NCBI GenBank assembly: GCA_948146395.1
Contig: OX411552.1
Location: 2,107,501 to 2,171,500, forward strand
Reading direction: 5' to 3'
Length of the DNA stretch: 64,000 nt
Source of the DNA: Fragum whitleyi
Taxonomy: Eukaryota; Mollusca; Bivalvia; Cardiida; Cardiidae
Shown: positions 10,273 to 23,010 of the stretch, piece by piece
Position numbering within the stretch: the stretch's first letter is position 1
Layout of the letters: each line of letters starts with the position of its first letter
Program-made: the position numbers and the translations under genes
Notes under the pieces: generated by a model
Databases searched by the model: none
Told to the model about the DNA's origin: nothing
What the model saw: only the letters and a program-made list of their open reading frames with translations

Positions 10273-11680
10273 CTGGAAAATTGATTATAAGATGGAGGGA
10301 TTTTTTTTATTCACTGAGGTATGTACCAGAAAACATATTCACACTGCTTGATTGGGCTTTTATAATCATACCTCCATTAATTCAATGAATAATATCCTCA
10401 TTTTTCACAAATCAATGATAAAGAATGGAAAGATGGTAAAATTTTTTTTCTAAATGTTGGAACGTTATTTTGTGGAAATATTTAGTGCGCAAGGATAGGA
10501 AAAACAGCGCAATTTCAACCTCAGAAAATGAGATTGGGTTTTGTTAGAGCATGGGGTTCTATCAGAATTATTACTAAATGATCCTACAAAATGATCTGTA
10601 ACATCGCCACCAAAAAAGTACATAATAAAGACACTGTAGACAAGTTACTTTTATCCTTGCATATTTTTTTCTCATAAATCATTTACATATTATATAAATT
10701 TGCTCAGATTGAGGCTTGTTCTCTTTGACGTACAATCCAACAAAAGTTTGAATTAAGTAAGTGAATGCCAAGTGGTTAAGTCACTCTCAAATTTCGATAA
10801 GGCTACATATAAAAAGGAATTGAAACTCATTTTCTATTTGATTACCCCTACAAACCAAACACTTTCTCTTTTCCCCAGGAATATTTCGGTGTCTTCCAAC
10901 CTCAATAAGATAATTATGAGAAGAACATTGGTTATGACATGGAGCATTTTATATTCTGGTTCCTTAATAAAATCGATGTAATCTTCAAATGAAGATCGGT
11001 TTAAACATTTTGTAAGTCTGTAACTTAACAATGTCATGAATGTGAGCGCATTGATCATAAGTCCTTACTAGATCCATTTTATATCATTCAAGGATGTAAA
11101 TGCAGTTGTAATACAGAACGATTATCGATTCTTTTTTTTTTTTTTAAAAAAAACGACCTTTTGCGATTTATTTCAGAATATTTTTAACTTTTTCAAATCA
11201 ATATTAAAAAGAAAATAGACACAAATCTATTTTGTTTCTATTGAACTTTATGACACTATGTTCTATGAACACTGAAATTTCCTAAGGTGAATCGCTTAAT
11301 AATATATGGAGCTGTCCATCACATTTTCAACGATATCAGGTGTGTACGAAGGCCCGACACCGAGCAAGATGTACTGCAATACAATGCATAGAAAGTATTC
11401 ACCTAAAAATCTTAACTTTGCGAACATATAAATTATCGTAAAATAATGTAACTAAACTAAGTAAATTATAGTAAAATAATGTAACTAAACTAAGTGTATA
11501 AGCTCTACGATTTGCTGTTTATCAAGAAGGGCGGATTTGTTATCCTTTTTGATCTCCGTTATCTCTGTTCAATATATAATACGTAAGGCGTTATTTTATC
11601 TATGCGTGCTCATATGTAATTTTAAAACAACAACCAACTTATTGAAAAAATGACCGTCAATCTATGGTGTGCAGTTTTAC
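10273..11680 (-). other. Gene A intron 2
   Basis: The intron is 1408 bp, phase 1, with a GTAAAA donor at 11680. A hydrophobic open frame at 10834-11058 lies here but is not supported as an exon. A short direct duplication of GTAAAATAATGTAACTAAAC occurs at about 11438 and 11470. Nothing else was recognised. Confidence 0.55.
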
Positions 11681-12205
11681 CTGTTGATATTTGCTGCTTC
11701 CACTTGTCTACATTAAGATCCTGTGGGTTCTTAATAGCCATTATGTGGTTTTGGTCCGCCGCTAGGTCCACAAATTGTTGTGAAAATTGCTCAGGTGAGA
11801 ATCCTAAAGCGATCACAAAGGTCTTCACACGTCTGATATCCTGAATGAATGCAGCATCCCCAGTTATGTGTTTGTGTCCTGTCAGAATACAGAGGATCTG
11901 TGTCTTCCTGTGACTTCTATTGTCATTTGTAAAATGACCTTGTGTGATTGTTTTAAGTTTTGCAAGAGTCAGCTCACTATCTAAATGTCTCTTGTATATG
12001 AATTTTGATAATTCCATCCTATAAAGTTGATCATCTAACGCTATATTTTCTCTGACAATTAGAAGTTGGCGCTCTGAGGTTGAGATTATAGATATTTTAC
12101 TCCCGGGAATTACCGCAAAGTTTTGAGCTGTTGCTATCGCCGTGCTGAACTGTTCAGCATTTTGAGAGTCTATGACTACCAGTAGATCAACTGGACTTAG
12201 TGAAT
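11681..12205 (-). CDS. Gene A exon 2: divergent VWA domain
   Basis: This is a minus-strand exon of 525 nt with acceptor TTTCTACTTTTCAG and donor ACAG then GTAAAA, phase 1 to phase 1. The 175 residues fit a von Willebrand A fold: first strand PVDLLVVIDSQNAEQFSTAI, a middle strand SKISIISTSER, a helix with ELTLAKLKTITQGHF, strand TQILCILTG, strand VKTFVIALGFS, and the typical C-terminal FVDLAADQNHIMAI. The MIDAS start should read DxSxS; here it is D-S-Q-N-A, so classical metal-dependent ligand binding is probably lost. It has one glycosylation sequon (N-R-S) and is predicted extracellular. Gene B has a matching exon of 528 nt. The open frame extends past both splice sites, but those extensions are intronic. 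The VWA call comes from pattern recognition, not a profile search. Confidence 0.85.
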
Positions 12206-12296
12206 CTGAAAAGTAGAAAAGGAAATAAAACAACCATCATTTCGAAAAAATCAATGCGTTGGGTTTGTCTGAAAATGAGAGAATTCAATTTTATCT

Positions 12297-12608
12297 TATA
12301 ACTATACACATATCCATATGATAACATCCCGTATGATATTTTTTATGTTATCACTTAGTTATTTTTAGAACAATGATATGACGCGATTATTTTTAGAAAC
12401 TTGCATTTCAGTCAGAAACATCGATGAAAACAAGGCAAATAGAGGTGATAAGATAAACATAATACGTAATTAGTGTATTGTATGAAAAAAATATCTAACT
12501 CGGTGGTGGGAATTGATCATTGTCTCGGCAGAGCCTCGACAATAATCAACTCTCCCAACCTCGTTAGATATTTTTTCTCATACAATACACTAGGTACGTA
12601 TAATATAT
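12297..12608. repeat. Foldback MITE, family F1, copy b
   Basis: Reverse orientation relative to copy a. The tail (TTATAACTATACACATATCC) comes first and the palindrome follows: 'AAAAAATATCTAACTCGG' against 'CCTCGTTAGATATTTTTTCT' around a TCGGCAGAGCCTCGAC centre. It lies 92 bp upstream of the acceptor of gene A's VWA exon. Confidence 0.85.
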
Positions 12609-12979
12609 ACACCGTACATGAACGAAAAGCAGATTCATGCATAAATGTACTAGTTATCAGAATTTTAATTAAAAAAACCAATGATTGAGAATGTCTTATT
12701 TTCATTTCTTTTACGTAAACGGCTTCAAGCAAAAAAAAAAAAGAGAGAGAGAGAAAAAAAAGAAAAACATGTACTAATTTTGAACTACATTCATTAGAAC
12801 TAAGAACTACAGTGTTTGAAAAGAAGTTTCAACAAAATTGGTCAAAATATTTAATTTGCAAATTCGTTTTCCTTTTATCATTATTATTTATTGAGTAAAG
12901 GAATACTTTTGATTAGTCCAATAAAAACGGTTAACAGTCTGGACATAGGAAATACTCGCAAATCTCCCAAAACATCTGT

Positions 12980-13376
12980 ATTTCTTAAATGCTTTTCGGT
13001 GGTTTATCGAGAAAAAATGGTAGATAATCACTTGATAATCTCACCGCAAAAGCAATGAAATTATCAAAAACTTTTACCCTGCTTTTGTGCATTTCATCCT
13101 ATCTGACGTCATCTAGTCGGGGCGAAATAAGTGACGTCACAATGAACGATGCATAGCAATCACGCGCAAAATGACGCACTTTACGAAAATATGTGCTAGA
13201 AATTTCACATTTTGTCTCATTTTGGCAATAAAGAAATAGAATAATCGTTTGTTTTTCGAGTAAGATCGATTAACATTTCATTTCGAGAACCACAAAAGCT
13301 ATATTTTCATGAGTGGCTCCGCCACAAGTGAAAATATAGCTTTAATTGTTCACTCAGTTAAACAAACGATTATCCT
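12980..13376. repeat. Foldback MITE, family F3, copy a
   Basis: It begins TTTCTTAAATGCTTTTCGGT and ends with a palindrome around ATGAGTGGCTCCGCCACAAG and AAACAAACGATTATCC. It carries paired TGACGTCA at 13104 and 13132. Other copies are at 26432, 37230 and 55276, the last three in the opposite orientation. Confidence 0.85.
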
Positions 13377-13721
13377 CCATATATCTGTTAAAAGCATCTA
13401 CTGAAGATTCTGCCAAGACTCTCCAGGCTTATATAACAATAATCTTATCAGAAAGATGACACGAGACTTGTTTGCAGGCTTATTTACATGTGTACATGAA
13501 CAATTTTAGAAACTGAAATTTTACAATCAAATGTCATTGTAAATTAGTATTCACAAATATAAGTCAACCTCATTGATGTTACAGACTGTCGTATACACCT
13601 CCTTAAACATTCCAATCGTGTTTCAGCTTATTGCATATAAAATTATAATGAATTAAAAATTAAGCATAATTCAATACTGCTTAACACGTACACGTAAGTT
13701 TTAATCTGAATTTCAATGAAG

Positions 13722-13935
13722 CGTTGGTGTCCGTGGTCTAGAGGTAGAGCGTCGGCCTCTTGACCCAAAGGTCCTGAGTTCGATTCCCGGGAGCGGCTAT
13801 CGATCTTGGTTCTTTCATTGGCCCACACATTCGGCGCGAGTACTAGTGAATGTTCCAGGAAGCAGAATCGAGAGGGATTAATCTAAGTTGTAAGAACTTG
13901 TATCCCAATCGATGTAAAATAAATAGGTTTAAACC
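13722..13935 (+). repeat. tRNA-derived SINE, copy 1
   Basis: The head resembles a tRNA: A-box-like TGGTCTAGAGGTAGAGCGTC and B-box-like GAGTTCGATTCCCGGGAG. A body follows with 'TTCCAGGAAGCAGAATCGAG' and 'TCTAAGTTGTAAGAACTTGT', then AATCGATGTAAAATAAATAG. Copy 2 at 61535-61755 shares head and body. The head lacks a convincing cloverleaf and sits in a repeat, so it is not a functional tRNA gene. Confidence 0.85.
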
Positions 13936-14108
13936 AAGCGTTGGTCTATTAAATCATTGTCACTGATGAAGTCGTAGAACGAACTTACTGACTGAAGTTT
14001 TGTAGATGTTTTCTTTATTTCCAACGTACAACTAAGTTCAACTAATATACTAAAACAAATAAAAATGTCAATAATAAAAAAGACATAATGATAACATATC
14101 ATTTCATA

Positions 14109-15495
14109 GACAAGAGGACGAGAATAGTCCTATACCACTCACCTGTTTTTTATTGGTCCAGTAATATACTAGCAAACCTTCATTCTCATAAGCCTAGTTG
14201 TTAAGGAGGAGATGATATTCCAAGAATTCAAAGTGAAAATATGCTGACAATTGGTTTCTGAGGAGAAAATGTTTAAATATTTAGGGCTCAAAACAAGCCT
14301 GTCATGTCATGCCTATACTTGGGAGCCTTCGAAAGTTTCCACGGACAATGTATTAGAAAGGTCACTGAAGGAACATTTCTGCCAAGTTTGGTTTAAATCG
14401 GCCCATTGATTACAGAGGAGGAGACGTTTAAAGATTTCAGGCTGAAAAAGCCATACCCTGCCACACATAGTCATGGGCACACTATAATTTTGCAAAGAAT
14501 CTTTGAAGAGGGGCACACAACGAAAATTCTGGTAAAGATTCATTGAAATCACCAAGTGGTTCAAGAGTAAATGTCGTTCAAAGGTTTTGGGCTCAAAATT
14601 AGCCCCGCCCTGCAACGCCCATATTTATGGGCCAATCGAAATTTCGCTTATCAGGTTTGAAATGGGTCATCCAATGAACATCCTTGTAAAGTCTCATCGA
14701 AATGGGCCCTCAGGAGGAGCTTTCGTTCAAAGAATTCGGGCTCAAAATCAATCACGTCCATATATATTGGCCAATCAAAATTTGTGGAAAATTTAGGAAG
14801 AGTGTCACCAAAGGAACATTCTGCTTATGTTTCATTGAAATAGACCCAGTGGCTTAGGAGGAGAGGACGTTCAAAGGTTTCGGGCTGATAATAAGCCCCT
14901 CCCTTCCAACCCCATACTTATGGGCTAATCAAACTTTTAAAAAACGAACATTTTTGAAGACGGTCAACCAAGGAACATTTGCTTATGTTTCATTGAAGTC
15001 GGTCCAATGGTTCAGGAGGAGATGTCTTTCAATGTTTATGACTCGAAATACCCCGCCCTGCCACGCACTTGATAAAAGGAAAAATCAAAATTTTGCAAAC
15101 AGTTTTTGAAAAGGGTCAACCAAGGAACATTCTGGTAAAGTTTCATTGAAATCACCAAGTGGTTCAAGAGGAAATGTCGTTCAAAGGATTTTGGGCTCAA
15201 ACTAAGCCCTCGCCCCGATTCGCCCGTAACTATGGGTCAATCGAAATTTTGCGATCACTATTTGGAAAGAGGGTCGACCGAGGAACATTCTAATAAAGTT
15301 ACATTTATATCGGCCCAGTGGTTCAGGGGGGAGATGTTGCTTAAAAAAAAAGCCCAGCTCTGCCACGCCCATATTTTTGGGACAATAAAAAAATGTGTGA
15401 ACAGTTTTGAAAAGGGTAAAGCAAGGAACATTCTGCTTAAGTCTAATGTAAATCGGCTTAGAGGTTCAGGAGAAGATGTCGTTCAAATATTTCAC
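14109..15495 (+). mobile_element. AACAAGAG-type element with degenerate tandem core of about 150 bp
   Basis: The 5' end is ACAAGAG, hairpin GGACGAGAATAGTCC, then ACTCACCTG. About seven to eight diverged units follow; the 'GTTCAAAGGTTTTGGGCTC' block recurs near 14578, 14727, 14870, 15028 and 15179. Each unit carries CCCGCCCTGC, CCCATATTTATGGGCCAAT and 'AACATTCTGGTAAAGTTTCA'. No 3' hairpin end was found. Open frames here are repeat translations. Confidence 0.8.
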
Positions 15496-17804
15496 AAATA
15501 AATCAAAGCACTGAAAGTACTGATGGTGAACGAATCTGATGCCATTCTAAAGTGTAATATTGAATTCGTTGAGAAAAGAGAAATTATAAATGTAAAAAAT
15601 AATTAAGGTAACGTGTCTCGACAAAATTTCGGAAATTCTGCAATTTCACTGTAAATTCAAATAAAGATAAAGAGAGGAAAAGAAAGATAGAGAGAGCGAC
15701 AGACAGATAGACAGAGACAAACAGAGAACAGAGAGTGATAGAGAGAAGAAAACAGGCAACTATAGTGACTAGACTAATTATTCTTTTCTTAGCTAAAAAA
15801 AACAGTCAGAGAGGTTATTCATTTTACACATGCGGAACCCATATTTTACCGAATCAAACAGCAGTTTTTCTGCATTTTGACTATTAAACGTAATCCGCTA
15901 TGGCCCTGGAACTTTGACTACCTGAGTGGGGTCATTCATCCTCCGAAAAAAAAGACCATGGTTTCGTCTTCAACCGAAACGCTGTAATTACAGGGTTTTA
16001 ATCTCTTTCGGTATCATGCAGTTGAGGGAAGAATGATTATCTGATGCCATTACGAAAAAAAGAATTAAAGAAAAACAATACGATTTATCTAGGTAAGTAT
16101 TTTGTACAGCTAATGGATTGTCCAAATATAGTCGTAGTTTAACCTCTAAGGCTCAGGGCTACAAATCGGTGGATAATCTTAAACTTAAGAGGGTAGAAGA
16201 TTGCAGTTATGTAAGGGTGTATACTAATAACAGTTCTTGTGCGAGAAATACCAGATTCCATGTTTAGGTGCTCCAGTCCACAGGCGATTGATTCACTATC
16301 CAAATTTTGTCTTATATGTTATTTTATATTAACATACATCGCAAAACTCAGATTATGTAAACATCGCCTGTACTTCAGCCACCGCGATTTTACAGAAAAA
16401 TTGTTAATAGCGGTGCTCATCCCTATTCAAACAAAAGGTACAAGAAAGGTTTTACATTTAAAACACGTGTCGAATAATTCTTAAAACCCGTCTTGTGACT
16501 GACTGACTGTCGCGTTGAAAGGTTTTGTAAAACCCTATTGCATAAACCTCAGATGTCAGTGGACTGGTTAGCATTTCTAATGCTACAAGGAACGGAACAG
16601 AACAAAACATGTCTTTTATTTTCTTTCAAGTACAATTAGGTACGATATGGACAATGTTCATTAATGATGTTTTTGTAATATTTTAAGTACTTCCGGTAAA
16701 ACAAATAGATGATCGATTGGATTGGGGAAATTTTGCATTCATCCAAGGGATAGAAGCGCTACTATACAGTTTGGTTACTATGTTAAGTACTTTGAGGAAG
16801 AATATTTTGTTATCGGTGTAAAACTAGGGAACAAAAAATTGCCAGTTGGGACTTAAACATCGCAGTTACATGTCAAGCATTCTATAGTTACGACATTTCA
16901 GTCTCCGTTCGATGTTAAAATTTTTAATTTGATCTATGGTGCTGGGATAATTGTTAATTCTTTTATTTGTTTATTTATTTATTTATTTATTTATTTTTAA
17001 TTCAAAATAACAAAGACATAATTATATTTACAGTAAATCGTATCGAGAAGGCTATATCCCCTGATTTCCGTCCTTGTTCGAAACGAAAAAAAAGAGGAAA
17101 AGGACTTGGGGAATATGATACAAAATATCCGTAACCGAAGATATTTACATAACACAAAAATACAACAAGGTTTGAGATGTAAACGGGATTTAAGCAAGAG
17201 GTGTAAATTGGTCAGTTGAGAATATAAGTTGTCTGGTAATTGGTTAAAATTTACTTCATATCGTGTTTATGCTTTAATAAGAATTTGGTCTAAATATAGA
17301 AACATTCCATTCGTTTGTAAACTTAACCTTTCGTATCTCATTGGTACAGATAACATTCATAAGAAGGCAGATAAAATCGTAGTAGGTCATCACTTGTGGT
17401 ATGGCTAATCAGCGGTGTGTGGAAGTTAAAGAGTTCACGACCTAAATAAACACACATTTCCGGCAAATTACTACAAGTTGCAACAGCGAAGGCTTAGATC
17501 AAAAACATAGTATCTGCCTTACAGTGACCAGACACAAACTTTGTTTTTGCTCTAAAGTCTCGACAATCTTACGCCGATCATCAATTCGCTCGTCTAAACA
17601 TTTCAAGGTCATTTTGTGTTTTTAAAGGGTAATTTTCATTATCTTCACTTGATGAAGAATTCTAGTATCACGCAATTAACGGATTAAACATTGATTTTGC
17701 GGAGAGAAGTCTTGAGATATACTAAATTGAATATAAAGGGGCGCTACTTTATTTCGAAGCTATTAAGATCCTACAGGGTTTTCCATACATAGTATATATA
17801 GTAA

Positions 17805-18045
17805 CACTGGTGAACGAAACTTTCGTTCACCAAAAATGCAACGCACTGCCACGCCCATATTTATGGGCCTATCAAACTTTCGTGATTAATTTTTAAAAAG
17901 GGTCACCCAAGTAAGATTTTGGCAAAGTTGCATTGTAATTGGACCAATGGTTCAGGAGAAGAAATTTTCAAGATTGTTGACGACGCACGACGTACGAAGA
18001 ACTCAGGGTGATCCTTAGACACATTTAAGAGCTTGGGCCTCTCAT
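17805..18045 (+). repeat. Fragment of the same array family
   Basis: A perfect hairpin GGTGAACGAAACTTTCGTTCACC (two 10-nt arms, 17811-17833) is followed by one unit (CTGCCACGCCCATATTTATG, then GGTTCAGGAGAAGA) and a GACGACGCACGACG tract. It looks like a shrunken member with a different 5' hairpin. Confidence 0.6.
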
Positions 18046-19079
18046 AGTTTAGACATTGAAATCGCTTATATGTCTCTAGCACCGCTCAACAGGGGTATTC
18101 GAAGGAAGCAATTAAAGCAATTTTCAAAGAAGAATTTTTACGGTTGATCGTATCGGATCCCGGTTTTTATTAGAAGCAGATGATTTCTAAAGTTTTACTC
18201 TTATCTTCTCTTTTGTTGCTATAATAACCAGACTTTACTTTTATCTAGTTCCTTTTACAAAATTGAATTTGACAACCTAATTCAAATTCAAGAGAAATTT
18301 GGTTCATTTGACCCATTAGTTTATGCACCGATGTTGTTTAAAGAATTCATTCCCTGACTTTTACCAGATACCATTTTTGACTCGGCCCTATGTTAAACAA
18401 AAGGCAAATAGCAATAATTGTAGCAATGCCCATTGAGGTCCTTCTGCTGATTCTTGGTCACAATTATCAAAGTTAGAGCTCTGCTAAGGTTGGGTTGAAA
18501 TTGAGCAATTACTTACATGGGCGTAGTTAGCGTTACGGACGGTACGGCTTTCGCCGCACCAATAGGTTTTTTTCTAAAAATGGCTTTGGAGTTCTAAAAA
18601 ATGCAGAGTTAAAGGTTACCCGAATGTAATAAATGTCAAATGTACATTATCTAAAAAAATAACTTTATTCCTTAAAGCCAGAGCATTAATCATAATCCTA
18701 AAATAGTGGGGTTTTTTTACGGTCCACGCCATGAAGAACCCGGCTTTTGATCATCGCAACGTTTGAAACCTACAGCAATGGTAGATCATGTGATTTCGCC
18801 TAAAACTAAATATTATGCGGCCAGAGGCATGGAGTTTCTCCCTTTGTAAATTGTCGAACTTGTTTATATTTGTTTGTTATTTTTTAGCTAGCATGGATGT
18901 CTAGAGACAATGCTTGTCGCTTCCACGTATGTTTTAAACATAAAGAAGGCTAAGATATTACTTGAAAACAGAATGACGGACGAACCAAAAGACTATGGTT
19001 AAATTTGCATGTGATATGATCAAATGCCAATCTACAAAAGTTGTTAATTTTATGCAAATGTCACAAAACATCGGAACAA

Positions 19080-19490
19080 AATACAAAATAACATTGTTTA
19101 TAATATGACCTACGTTGCGGGAGTGAAATAACACAGTTGAATATTTTTGACATTACACGAGTGATATTACACTAGTGGAATAACTATGCAAATGATCGCA
19201 GATAGAATAGCAAAGCTATTTTCTAGCCGCGATAATGACGTCATAATGTATATATTGTGACGTCAGTTTTAAACGGTATCATAAGTTTCGCGGAAAATTG
19301 AAATGTTGAATTTCAAGAATTTTGATGTTTTTATGCAAAATTTCGGGTCATATCATAAATAGAATATAAAATTCGTGGTCATAAAATACAGAATTTATCA
19401 AACCCGTCATCTTAAACAAATAAAAACTAGGCGTAGCCTCGTTTTTATCTGTTTATAGATGACACGTTTAATAAATTCGGTATTGAATGA
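19080..19490. repeat. Foldback element, family F2, copy b (inverted)
   Basis: Reverse orientation relative to 4640-5060, with the same body (GTGATATTACACTAGTGGAA, TGACGTCA at 19236 and 19258, GGAAAATTGAAATGTTGAAT) and then the hairpin end around a GGCGTAGCC loop. Confidence 0.8.
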
Positions 19491-19762
19491 CCACCCATTC
19501 AATATCCTCTATTCATTCTGCTAATGATATGACCTGATGATTGCTGAAATAATGACCATTGGCTCCAATTTGACTCCGCCAAGTATATCTTTTTATAAAG
19601 AAACAAAGAGAGCAATCTTTAAGATTTTCTTCCGACAAGTCATAAGGCATGGATGTTTGATATTTTGCAAGGGCGTAACATCCATTACTCAATTTACGCA
19701 AGTGCGTAAAAGAAATAATCATTTGTTGAAAGTTTTCGTTGATGAATGATCATGGTGAATGA

Positions 19763-19816
19763 TCATAACATCGAAACTACAGCTTATTCAAGCTGTAGTT
19801 ACGATGTTTTGATTAT
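19763..19816. repeat. Short hairpin with ACAGCTTATTCAAGCTGT core
   Basis: The arms ACATCGAAACTACAGCTT and AAGCTGTAGTTACGATGT form a stem. The same core hairpin recurs at 33708-33745, as a TTCAGCTTAATCAAGCTGAA variant at 30475-30513, and in part near 35448. Confidence 0.7.
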
Positions 19817-20528
19817 TCACCAGCACTCAAATCATAGAAAAGGGGAGCGGACGGAGGGATTCATCTTTGTAACAGTATACATATTGCAATTATCCTATAT
19901 ATTCTATGTTGGTCGCCTTCTGAGTGCGATTAGATTTCAAAGTCCCAGTAACGCCTATGTTTTGCATGAGGCATCATCTGTTGACCACCCACAAAAGCTA
20001 ATAAGATAACACCTCTTGAGTCTAGTTCCAAAACATCGAATATTTAAAAGATGAAAATGGAAAATCTTAGCAATTCTTAATGTGTCAAACTATCACGATG
20101 AAAATTTACAAAAAATAAGATAAAAAAAACCCCCAAAAATCTTGGGTCTGACCAATGCACTTTTAATTTCATAAGGGAATGTTTCAAAACTATCATAATC
20201 AAAAAGAAAATGTGACACTCATAGACCATTTCGCCCAGACGCTCGATGTATGGTTGATCTCGTGACCCGGTATCTATGCCAATCAATCAGTTAGGTACTA
20301 AAAATACTGTTGGGCTCCATGTGGTTTTACCCCTTTGACATTGAAATAAAGAGAGATATCTATTTTAAATCCTGTTGGGAAATTGTTTCAATTGATGGGG
20401 TTTATAAACATACGCAGTCTAGTAATGGTTTTGCAATTCATTTGCGACTAGTAACTTTCTGTGGATCCTATTGCTAGCTAACTGTCGGTCAATGAATGTG
20501 AATTTTTAAAAAGAAGGTCTAAATAAGA

Positions 20529-21032
20529 AACAAGAGGCTCTGAACGGCCCGACACCGCTCACCAGAATTTCTTGTTCCAGCGAAATATTCTGCCCCGCCA
20601 CTACAATATTTTGTGGGTCTATCAATATTTCACAAACAGTTTTCAAACGAGTCACTTACGGAAAATTTCTGCCAAATTTAATTGAAATCTGCAAATTAGC
20701 TACTTAGGAGAAGATGTTTTAAGATTTCAAGGTAGAATTAGGCCCCACTATGCCATATCCATATTTGGGGTTAATAAATATTCACAAACAAGTGAAAAGA
20801 AGTGTAACCCAATGATCGTTTCTCTCCAGTTTGGAAAACAAGATTTCATGAACAGATTTTTTTAAAGAGGATTACCCAAGGAACATTCTGACAAAATTTC
20901 GTTAAAATTGGTTCAGTGGTTCGGGAGAAGAATACGTTTTAAGATTGATGACTATGGGCAACGAACGTCGCACGACGGACTCATGTTTAAAAGCTCCACT
21001 TGAGTACGTTGAGCTCAGATGAGCGAATAATT
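20529..21032 (+). mobile_element. AACAAGAG element, family H1-like, 0.5 kb
   Basis: It starts AACAAGAGGCTCTGAACGGC with CCGCTCACC, holds three diverged core units, then an ACGTCGCACGACGGA tract, and ends GAGCTCAGATGAGCGAATAA. That end is a degenerate version of the usual CTCAGGTGAGCTAAAAA. Confidence 0.75.
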
Positions 21033-21170
21033 GTCTGATCAATGTATTGTTGTAATGGTCCATTTGTTTTGCATGGTGTTATGTACAATGTGATTTTTGG
21101 CATATAAAATTTCTCTTGTTAAAATCTGGCCGGGGACTTTAAAATATGCTTACATCGGTGTTATGACATT

Positions 21171-21192
21171 CCCCCCCCCCCCCCCCCCCCCC
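21171..21192 (+). repeat. Poly-C run
   Basis: About 22 consecutive C, followed by ATATATG. A similar C run lies at 47976-47990. Confidence 0.9.
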
Positions 21193-22157
21193 ATATATGA
21201 AGCCAAATTGTCTGTCTGGTAAATGGATGGCAAAAGGTGTGAATAGAAGTTCTAAAATATAACTTATGGTTGTGATGAACAGAAAAACATGATTAGATGA
21301 ACCAGAAGCTGATTTGTAGCTAAAATATCCCTGTGCTATAAAGTTGCAGGTATTCTCTTAAAATCAATCAACTAATGTTTAATCAATCTTTATGCCTCAT
21401 TGTCAAACCAATGAACCAAACATTAAAACATTGGTAACCTTAATCAAAAGATCTCACAGACTAAGTGATATAATTTATGATTCTGTGCACAAACCCTCTG
21501 TCTGCTTCCCATATCAGATTCAACTCTGCGGGTTTGCACATACGTTTACAAGTAGCCTTGATTATCAATTTTCTCTTATTTTTTTTTTCTTGCATAGAAA
21601 TTACAAAACCATTGCCCCATTTTTTTATTTATTTATTTTTTTTTTTTTTTTTTTTCGTGGTTCGCAGAAATTAGTTCATTAAGTTTAGAGTTATCTGCCC
21701 CTGAATATTAAATATAAGCAAAATTGAAGTTTAAACTAGCATTTTCAAAACAAAATGAGATGGATATCAATGATATTTGGCATTTTTGTTCCAGCAAATG
21801 AACTCATTTGTGATTAAAACTTATTTTTGAAATAGGTCAATATTTATTTTATCGTGGAGCAATTTATGGTAGCTCTTAAAAAATTAAGACCGAATACAAA
21901 TGTCATACTTCCTTTATGCTTTATTAAACATCCATATTTTGTGAAATATTTAATGAAATGGCGTATCCTTTAAATCAATACGTTAAGCGAGGACTGTCTG
22001 AACATGAACAGGCCTTATAACAATAGCTTCTAATCAAAGGTGTAACAAAAAAAGAAATTTAAAGGAAAGAACTCGATGTTTTCTATACATATTGGAAAGT
22101 CTCTTAAATAAAAATTAGCATGAAGACCATTTTTTTCTTTAATAAATAACATATTTC

Positions 22158-22412
22158 TGACGCGTCTCGCGAAAAGGGACCATCTAGGAACTCTGTAAAG
22201 CAAATATTTGAAATAGAGCTTGATTCTAGTATATGTCAACCAGAGGTCGCATTACACAGACTTTTCACAGGAAGCTAGATTGATAATTATATATTCAGGA
22301 AATTAGCATGTTGCAAAAACTTTCGATCCTGGTCCGACTGCGCAGTCCGCGCAGTTTAACTATGGTCGACACTTAACGTACTACCAAGATGGTCCCTTTT
22401 CGCGTGACGGGT
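22158..22412. repeat. MITE with GGGACCATCT terminal arms, copy a
   Basis: The left arm CGCGAAAAGGGACCATCT and right arm AGATGGTCCCTTTTCGCG are perfect inverted repeats, with an outer CGTCACG-like extension. The interior includes GACTGCGCAGTCCGCGCAGT. Copies: 29571-29826 and 33931-34176. Confidence 0.85.
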
Positions 22413-22784
22413 ATCATTTATGTCTGTGTAGAAACAGATTATAAAAAAAAGTTGAATAATGGAAAAAGCTGAAAGCGCTCCTACTTCCTAGTTTGCTATC
22501 TAGGTTAAAAATGTATGCGACGACCTACCCCTATTCTTATCTGATCTCCACTTCACAATTGTTTGTTCATATTCCAAGCTTCGATATTCAGATTTCACAT
22601 ACACAAGTGAGACAAACATTCATTATTTAAACTGTAACAAAATGTCAAGAAAATTGTAGCCGTTTTACAAGTGCATGTGCGTAGAAAGTTTACCTTGTTC
22701 TAGCGTTCTCAAAAATTATTTTGTTCTTGACATTGGTCTTTTTTACGAGTTTCACATTCAACATGCCATAAGCTGGAAATACAA

Positions 22785-23010
22785 AGCCCTATTAAGTCAT
22801 TCGGTAGAGCACCTGACTTCAAAATAGTGGGTTCGATTCCCGGTGCTAATTAAGTATTTCGCGGCATTTGGGAATCCACGGATATTCTAATGAATAGACT
22901 TCAGGAAAAATAAGCGCGTCATTTGGCATGTGGGTTTACACGACGTCACAAGCATCAAAATGAATTTCAGAAAAGCAAAATCAACGAAAGAATAAAACTT
23001 CGCATAATAT
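22785..23010 (+). repeat. tRNA-like SINE fragment
   Basis: A-box-like CATTCGGTAGAGCACCTGAC and B-box-like GGGTTCGATTCCCGGTG precede a body ('GCGTCATTTGGCATGTGGGT', CGACGTCACAAG). The body recurs near 31290-31370 and, more weakly, 57285-57330. Confidence 0.6.

Noticed and set aside
10834..11058. Hydrophobic minus-strand frame as an extra membrane exon of gene A between VWA and Cys exons
   Set aside because: Gene B has no counterpart in its 666-bp intron, the donor (GTTGGA) is poor, and a membrane span there would break the type I topology.
13732..13803. tRNA gene
   Set aside because: A- and B-box-like sequences are present, but the same head and body recur at 61535, and I could not fold a convincing cloverleaf; this is a SINE.
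14313..15501. Open frames within the tandem core of about 150 bp (also 48151-48936 and 63102-63764)
   Set aside because: Same DNA repeat in different places, frames not conserved between units.
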